DNA of 64,000 bases from Thereva unica (lineage: Eukaryota > Arthropoda > Insecta > Diptera > Therevidae): assembly GCA_949987705.1 (NCBI GenBank), contig OX465281.1, positions 97,992,326-98,056,325 of the forward strand, in the 5' to 3' direction. The notes under the pieces are model-generated. The model saw only the letters and a list, made by a program, of their open reading frames with translations, searched no databases and had not been told where the DNA came from. The position numbers and the translations under genes are program-made. Numbering within the stretch: the first letter of the stretch is position 1; every line of letters begins with the position of its first letter. Of the stretch, positions 59,741 through 64,000 are shown piece after piece.

Positions 59741-60198
59741 ATTCTTCAAGATTATTTAGAATAGATTCATATATATTCTTCTGAAACCAGGTTTCTAAAT
59801 TCGTGTCTTTTTCAACCTTGTTATTGTTTGTATTAATATATTTATATTCGTAAATCACTTCGTCACCCCGTTTTATGGCAAATTCTCCACAAAAAGTACT
59901 ATTGATTTTTAAATTATTGTGATGTTTCAAAATCTTTTTTATATTAATAACAAATAAATGTTTAACATCATTCAGAAATTCTTTAGGATCTTTATATTTT
60001 AAATTAATCACTAAAGCAGTTTGAATTCTTGATTTGAATGCAGATTCCAAGAACTTCCACTTCACTAGATCATTATCTTTTGTTTTATGAAGTCTAATTT
60101 TCAACTGTTGTTTGAATCCCTTCATTAATCCAACACAATTCTCCAAAAAGCGCTTCCTTCCAATGGATTTACATTTTTTAAGCTGATCGGAGAGTAAT
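59685..60198 (-). pseudogene. PolB N-terminal region (exon 2 start)
   Basis: The frame is open from about 60198 (LLSDQLKKCKSIGRKRFLEN) through GFKQQLKIRLHKT and NLEEFQEKDSGW, the conserved Polinton PolB N-terminus, and is lost near 59720 by frameshift. The drawn start at 60146 is a TTG with no reason to be used. The natural start is probably upstream across a short intron. Confidence 0.8.
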
Positions 60199-60254
60199 CT
60201 AGCATTTAAAATTTTTGTATTATATGCAAATAACTTTCAAAATTTTTAACTCAC
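60199..60254 (-). other. Predicted 56-nt intron in PolB
   Basis: Donor GTGAGT at 60254-60249 and acceptor ATGCTAG ending at 60199 on the minus strand. Splicing would link a 40-codon frame from the ATG at 60376 (MSSLIKVSSEMVENMRAIL...) in phase to the PolB frame at 60198. Without it the first frame stops right after the donor. 56 nt is a usual intron size in flies. Prediction from sequence only. Confidence 0.5.
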
Positions 60255-60376
60255 TTAATATTTTCTTTGCAATATTTTAACCACTTTTCTAATTCGCGAG
60301 GACATTCGATTACTGTGCGTAATATTGCACGCATGTTTTCGACCATTTCACTACTAACTTTAATTAATGAACTCAT

Positions 60377-60686
60377 TACTACTGCGTTTAATTCAAAACT
60401 GTAAGTACAAAATATGTATGGTAAAGTTTATATACTTCTCATACCAATCTGATAAGTATATAGCAAACCTCAAAAGCATACAAACAACGAAGAAACCGCA
60501 GCCAAAACAAAATTCCAAAGCTATCCAACAGAAAAATGAAAACCAAGAACCAAGAACCAAAACCAATAATGAAAACAAAAATCTGAAATTGTGATAAAAA
60601 GAATACTAATAAACAAAAAATATAATTTTTATTGATATAATTTTTACTGTACAAGTAAATTATAATACAATTTTCTTAAAGTAGTA
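60377..60686. other. AT-rich region between PolB and the SSB-like gene
   Basis: The plus strand is A-rich (AAACAACGAAGAAACCGCAG, AACCAAGAACCAAAACC). A 75-codon plus ORF (60367-60594) is low-complexity Lys/Gln/Asn and overlaps the PolB start; I do not support it as a gene. It may hold the PolB promoter. Confidence 0.4.
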
Positions 60687-61112
60687 TTATGCATTATCAC
60701 TACTTTCACTACTTATTTCATCAGCATCACTATCATTCTTCAAAATATCCTTAAAAGGGTGCTCCAGTTGCGTAAATGTCAACTTTCCATTAGCATTATC
60801 ATCCCGATGTATATAGAAATTTTTGCTTTCAGTTATTCTTGTCAAAAAACAATCCTTCAAATCATTGAAGTTCGATGGTAAGAAAAAACTGTAGTCTTCC
60901 AATTCCAATAATACTTTTTCCCCGTAGCGAGTATTTTGCCTCCTTGCAGTTACAATTTTATATTTTTTTAATATCTTCATATCACTCAATTTTAAAGTTG
61001 GTTTAAAAGAAATAGTATTTAAACAACGTAAAATATCTATATCTTTATTTGTTTTAGATTTCGATATTTTTTTGCTGTTTAATTTCACAACTTTACCACA
61101 TCTTCGAGACAT
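60687..61112 (-). CDS. Putative ssDNA-binding (OB-fold) protein with acidic tail, 141 aa
   Basis: The N-terminus is basic (MSRRCGKVVKLNSKKISKSK). The core KYKIVTARRQNTRYGEKVLL then ELEDYSFFLPSNFNDL (about 50-85) has the strand pattern Y-x-I-x8-TRYGE-x-VLLELED-x6-LP seen in small OB-fold proteins. The C-terminus is strongly acidic (DSDADEISSESSDNA), as in many single-strand-binding proteins that recruit replication partners. It stands just upstream of PolB in the same direction. I infer a replication accessory role; the family itself was not verified. Confidence 0.55.
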   Translation of the reverse strand: MSRRCGKVVKLNSKKISKSKTNKDIDILRCLNTISFKPTLKLSDMKILKKYKIVTARRQNTRYGEKVLLELEDYSFFLPSNFNDLKDCFLTRITESKNFYIHRDDNANGKLTFTQLEHPFKDILKNDSDADEISSESSDNA

Positions 61113-61786
61113 TTTTCACAATCTGAAATAATAAGTAATTCCGAAAAAGACTTCAAAGTAACTGAATTACCGTTTGGAATATGCTTGCACTTAAATAGGC
61201 ACATTGATAGTCTAAAATTCATACACATACACAGAATTACAAAAAGCTAAATTCTTGTAAACCACATTTCTCACGACTAATAATTTTCATAATACGACTT
61301 CAAACAAAAAAAATCTACAAGCAACATTGAATTTTACAAACAAGACCACAATTGATATGGAATTTCAAAAAAATCTAAATTCTTAAAAATCATATTCTCA
61401 CGTCATTAGAGATAAGTTCTTAAACCTCAATTTTGAAGGAATTTTTAAATAAATTTCTTTAACCGCATTTCTCACAGTTCTCGTCGTTTAGTTTCAAATA
61501 AAACTTAAAGATAAGTTTTTGAACAATTAATCTAAGCAATAAACCACACCTTCCTGTACAACCGATTTTCAAGTTTTCGTTTTTCAAATGTTTTGTGAAA
61601 AAATAGTTATCTTGCAATTATTAAATTGAGTGCAGTTTACAAGTGCCCTTGTGGGAAAAGAGGAAAAAGTGAAAGGAACAAATCAAATTCTGATAAAATA
61701 ATCATCAGTAAATTTTGTCATATTATCATATATGTATGTACATATTTCTAATAATATTTTTTCCAAAGGTTGTCAATAATAGAAAA
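61113..61786. other. AT-rich intergenic region, no gene seen
   Basis: About 670 bp separating the SSB-like gene (minus) from the right-end gene (plus). It is full of A/T runs and TCTCACG/TTCTCAC words (61268, 61388, 61470) that recur loosely. Divergent promoters are expected here. Confidence 0.5.
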
Positions 61787-62119
61787 ATGGAAGTGGAAAA
61801 TGGAAATCTTCATCATGAAGTCAATTCTGACTTCGATGAGCTTATTGAACCGCCACGATTAGATGATTGTAGACTTCTGGAATGGTACAGAGGAAGAATT
61901 AGTGAATCAACTAAATTTTTCTGCGTAACTTCCGGACACATAAATAATCTTTGTAAGATATGCTGCTTTCCAGAAATTAATAGATTACCGTTACGGTTAC
62001 TTACAATTGACTCAAAAATATTGTATAATTTCAACTCTTTAGTTAATGAATTTATAAAAAATAAGGAGAAATATTGTAAAAAATGTTCCAGATGCTTGTT
62101 TGAAGTTGATTTTATATAA
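61787..62119 (+). CDS. Right-end Cys-rich protein, 110 aa, unknown
   Basis: I chose the ATG at 61787 (AAAAATGG context), rather than 61715, whose extension is hydrophobic and overlaps AT-rich leader. The body has an acidic start (MEVENGNLHHEVNSDFDELI), WYRGRISESTKFFCVTSGHI, then CKICC and a C-terminal CKKCSRCLFEV, so two Cys clusters about 50 residues apart may bind zinc. The last about 45 nt of the gene are repeated inside the terminal inverted repeat units (see findings). Frame intact. Family not recognised. Confidence 0.6.
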   Translation: MEVENGNLHHEVNSDFDELIEPPRLDDCRLLEWYRGRISESTKFFCVTSGHINNLCKICCFPEINRLPLRLLTIDSKILYNFNSLVNEFIKNKEKYCKKCSRCLFEVDFI

Positions 62120-62192
62120 TAATAAACAAAATTACCATTTTCATTAATTCTTTCCCAATAAATCTGAAAGTGATCCCGAACCCTCTAATAAT

Positions 62193-62462
62193 TAATTTTA
62201 ATTTTTCTATGCCAGATAAGTATGTTATAGGAAACTTGGTATCAAAAATGATATATTAAAAGATTTTTTCCTATGAAAATCTGAAAGTGGTCCCGAACCC
62301 CGAATATTGTAAAAATTGCTCAAGATGCTTGTTTGAAGTTAATTTTAATTTTTCTATGCCAGATTAGATATTATAGGAAACTTGGTATCAAAAATGATAT
62401 ATTAAAAGATTTTTTCCTATGGAAATCTGAAAGTGGTCCCGAACTCTCTTTGCTATACTACT
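62193..62462. repeat. Polinton right terminal inverted repeat
   Basis: About 270 bp, inverted match of 46008-46279, with the same two-unit structure (GGTCCCGAACCCCGAATATT joins the units at about 62293). A third decayed piece (AATCTGAAAGTGATCCCGAA) lies just inside at 62160-62182. Confidence 0.95.
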
Positions 62463-62504
62463 AATGCAGCTTAACTTCAATATCTCAACACTAGGAACTC
62501 GCCG

Positions 62505-64000
62505 CCTTTCGAGCTTACAAGAGCTCCCCGAGTGAATCGCTCCGTTTAGAGTATATAAAACTGAGAAATTCCTGCAGTCACCATCAGGAATGTCAAAAAT
62601 TCAAATTGAGAAGTAAACTCCTTAATGCAACCTCTGGTAGCAAGAACTTCTGGTCCTTGGTAAGCTCCATTAAGAAGAATTTCACTTCATCCACAACTCC
62701 TTCATTCATCCACGATGAGAAGGTGATAACAGACAGAAAATCCAAGGCCGATTTATTAGCATCTCTGTTTGCTGCCAATTCTTCTTTACCCCAAACTGAT
62801 ATGCTACCCCCGGTTCTCGAGCACAGCGCTCATTTAGTGGACAGGGTTTTCTTCAGAACTCGCGAGGTATACAGGTGCCTCAAGGAGCTCGATGTCAATA
62901 AATGCACTGGACCCGATAATATACCCCCTGTCGTCTTAAAACAATGCGCATCATCTTTGCCTAAACCTCTGCGCAAACTTTTTGCTTTATCATACTCCTC
63001 CGGAGTTTACCCAGACCCCTGGAAACTTGCCCATGTCCAGCCAATACCGAAAAAAGGTGACTCCAGCGATCCCTCCAACTACCGCCCAATAGCAATTACT
63101 TCTTTTCTCTCCAAAACCATGGAGACGATAATTAACAAAAAGCTAATGGGATACCTAGAATCCAACCAACTTATCAACGACCAACAATACGGCTTTCGAC
63201 AAAAAAGATCCACTGGTGATCTTTTAGTTTGCCTTACAGAACACCTCAACCGAAGTTTGCATGGATCTGGTGAATCTGGTTTGGTTGCTTTAGATATCTC
63301 CAAGGCTTTTGATAGAGTATGGCACTCAGCCTTGTTAGCTAAACTCAAAACTATTGGAATTGACTCACTTCTGTATAAGTGGGTTGAAAGTTTCCTTTCC
63401 GGTCGTTCAATTAAGGTAGTATTGGATGGCGTCAAATCTGAATCTCACCCCATTTCTGCGGGGGTCCCCCAGGGTTCAATTTTATCACCGGCCCTATTTC
63501 TCATCTTTATAAATTACCTACTTTCAATCCCTCCAACCAACTTCTCAGCTTCGCTGATGACGGTACTTTACGTTACTCGTACAGCTACGATACAAGACAG
63601 ACTCATGCCAGATCCTGTCTTGATGATCGGGAAATTATGTCCATCTCTGTTAATAACGACATTGAACTCATTCTAAAGTGGGGAAAGAACAATCGTGTTG
63701 ATTTCAACCCCGACAAAACCAAGTACTGTCTTATTTCAAAGAAAAAGATCAACACCTCACCATCCTTGAAAGTGGATGACGTGGTACTAAAGGCCGACCC
63801 ATCCCTACACATCCTAGGTGTGACATTAGCCAAAGACTTGCGATGGAATGACCACATATTGCAAATCGCAAAACAAGGATCCCAGTGCTTGGGATTTCTT
63901 AAGAGGTGCAAGTTCCTCCTCCAGCCATCGGCCCGTGCTGTTATTTATAAATCCTACATTCGGCCTCTTCTCGAATACAACTCCCTCGTTTGGGGCGGCG
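62505..64000 (+). pseudogene. LINE-C: third copy of the LINE family, plus strand, running off the window
   Basis: It begins in CCGCCTTTCGAGCTTACAAG (inter-domain region) after LINE-D sequence. The frame 62606-63676 is open through the RT: RKSKADLLASLFAANSSLPQ, NYRPIAITSFLSKTMETIIN, QYGFRQKRSTGDLLVC, VALDISKAFDRVWHSALLAK (motif A) and ISAGVPQGSILSPALFLIFI (motif B). A 1-nt shift near 63535 moves the catalytic FADDG segment into another frame, and the rest reaches RPLLEYNSLVWGG at the window edge. The least damaged RT of the three copies, but 5'-truncated. Minus ORFs are shadows. Confidence 0.9.

Larger units (their letters stand above)
55257..60376 (-). pseudogene. Protein-primed family B DNA polymerase, broken by an insertion and frameshifts
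   Basis: Ordered pieces are: probable exon 1 (60376-60255); N-terminus (to about 59720); finger, exonuclease and TPR-like segments (59749-58211); polymerase core (56858-55642); and C-terminus (55637-55257). Exo motifs are YADIECLL (ExoI) and HNLTGYDSHF (ExoII). A zinc-binding HNH-like cluster is CHICEHPF...DHCHFTGCFRGLAHESC, and another finger is CERCLHYFDTKDKLRSHIKE. Polymerase motifs are [13 protein letters not shown] (A), [13 protein letters not shown] (B) and [11 protein letters not shown] (C). Breaks: frameshift near 59720, TTAA insertion 56863-58206, frameshift near 55640. About 1,250 codons originally. The element cannot make its own polymerase. Catalytic motifs remain recognisable. 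Confidence 0.95.
46008..62462. mobile_element. Polinton/Maverick virus-like transposon, 16,455 bp
   Basis: AATGCA is duplicated at 46002-46007 and 62463-62468. The element begins AGTAGTATAGC and ends GCTATACTACT, the AG...CT rule, with inverted repeats of about 270 bp. A 6-bp duplication and long TIRs are Polinton hallmarks. Cargo: PolB, retroviral-type integrase, adenovirus-type protease, FtsK/HerA ATPase, two capsid-type proteins, a PLA2/pX core protein, a collagen-like fibre, a putative SSB and a GADD34-like protein. PolB and integrase are damaged, so this copy is probably not self-mobilising. The size is typical (15-20 kb). Confidence 0.97.

Noticed and set aside
60367..60594. 75-aa plus-strand ORF near the PolB start
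   Set aside because: Low-complexity Lys/Asn/Gln tail from an A-rich stretch, overlapping the likely PolB start on the other strand.

Overview
The window looks like insect heterochromatin, most likely dipteran. It is AT-rich and carries no recognisable host gene. Almost all 64 kb is transposable elements nested inside one another, plus one large virus-like element. The organism call rests on the element families (BEL/Pao, Gypsy, APE-type LINEs, piggyBac-like, Helitron, Polinton/Maverick) and on a predicted short intron of about 56 nt. No species can be named from sequence reading alone.

Layout, left to right. (1) 1-11665: a degenerate BEL/Pao element on the minus strand (Pao-1). It is broken by a TTAA-flanked piggyBac-like element (2145-3760) that holds a Helitron fragment, and by a 3.2-kb terminal-inverted-repeat element (6253-9448) with a transposase remnant. 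(2) 11670-25080: a second Pao element on the plus strand (Pao-2), into which Pao-1 seems to have landed. It is also broken by a LINE 3' fragment, by an inverted-repeat/Harbinger remnant, and by a 5'-truncated LINE (LINE-A, 14220-23604). LINE-A is itself split by a roughly 6.3-kb insert made mostly of a satellite with a 366-bp higher-order repeat. (3) 25085-37439: another copy of that LINE on the minus strand (LINE-B), split by two young LTR elements: a Gypsy of Mag type with one open 1316-codon polyprotein (25647-30223) and a BEL element (31054-37176). In each, the two LTRs differ at one position. (4) 37440-about 45000: an older, disabled Gypsy on the minus strand with a 1.04-kb LTR, carrying a 1.6-kb near-perfect foldback element (38701-40304). 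(5) 45431-46007: the RNase H/zinc tail of a different LINE (LINE-D). (6) 46008-62462: a 16.5-kb Polinton/Maverick with 6-bp target duplications (AATGCA), AG...CT ends and terminal inverted repeats of about 270 bp. (7) 62505-64000: a third LINE-family copy on the plus strand (LINE-C), running off the window.

The Polinton is the most interesting region. A divergent centre near 50.5 kb separates a minus-strand virion block (PLA2/pX core protein, adenovirus-type protease, penton-like minor capsid protein, putative major capsid protein, a small conserved protein) from a plus-strand block (packaging ATPase, conserved 315-aa protein, collagen-like fibre protein, retroviral-type integrase with a chromodomain). 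A second minus-strand block holds a putative ssDNA-binding protein, the protein-primed DNA polymerase and, downstream of it, three small genes. The last small gene looks like the C-terminal PP1/eIF2alpha phosphatase-targeting domain of the GADD34/PPP1R15 family, so the element may carry a factor that reverses host translation shutdown. The polymerase is broken by a TTAA-flanked insertion and frameshifts, and the integrase by one stop. This copy therefore looks unable to replicate itself, although most virion genes are still open.
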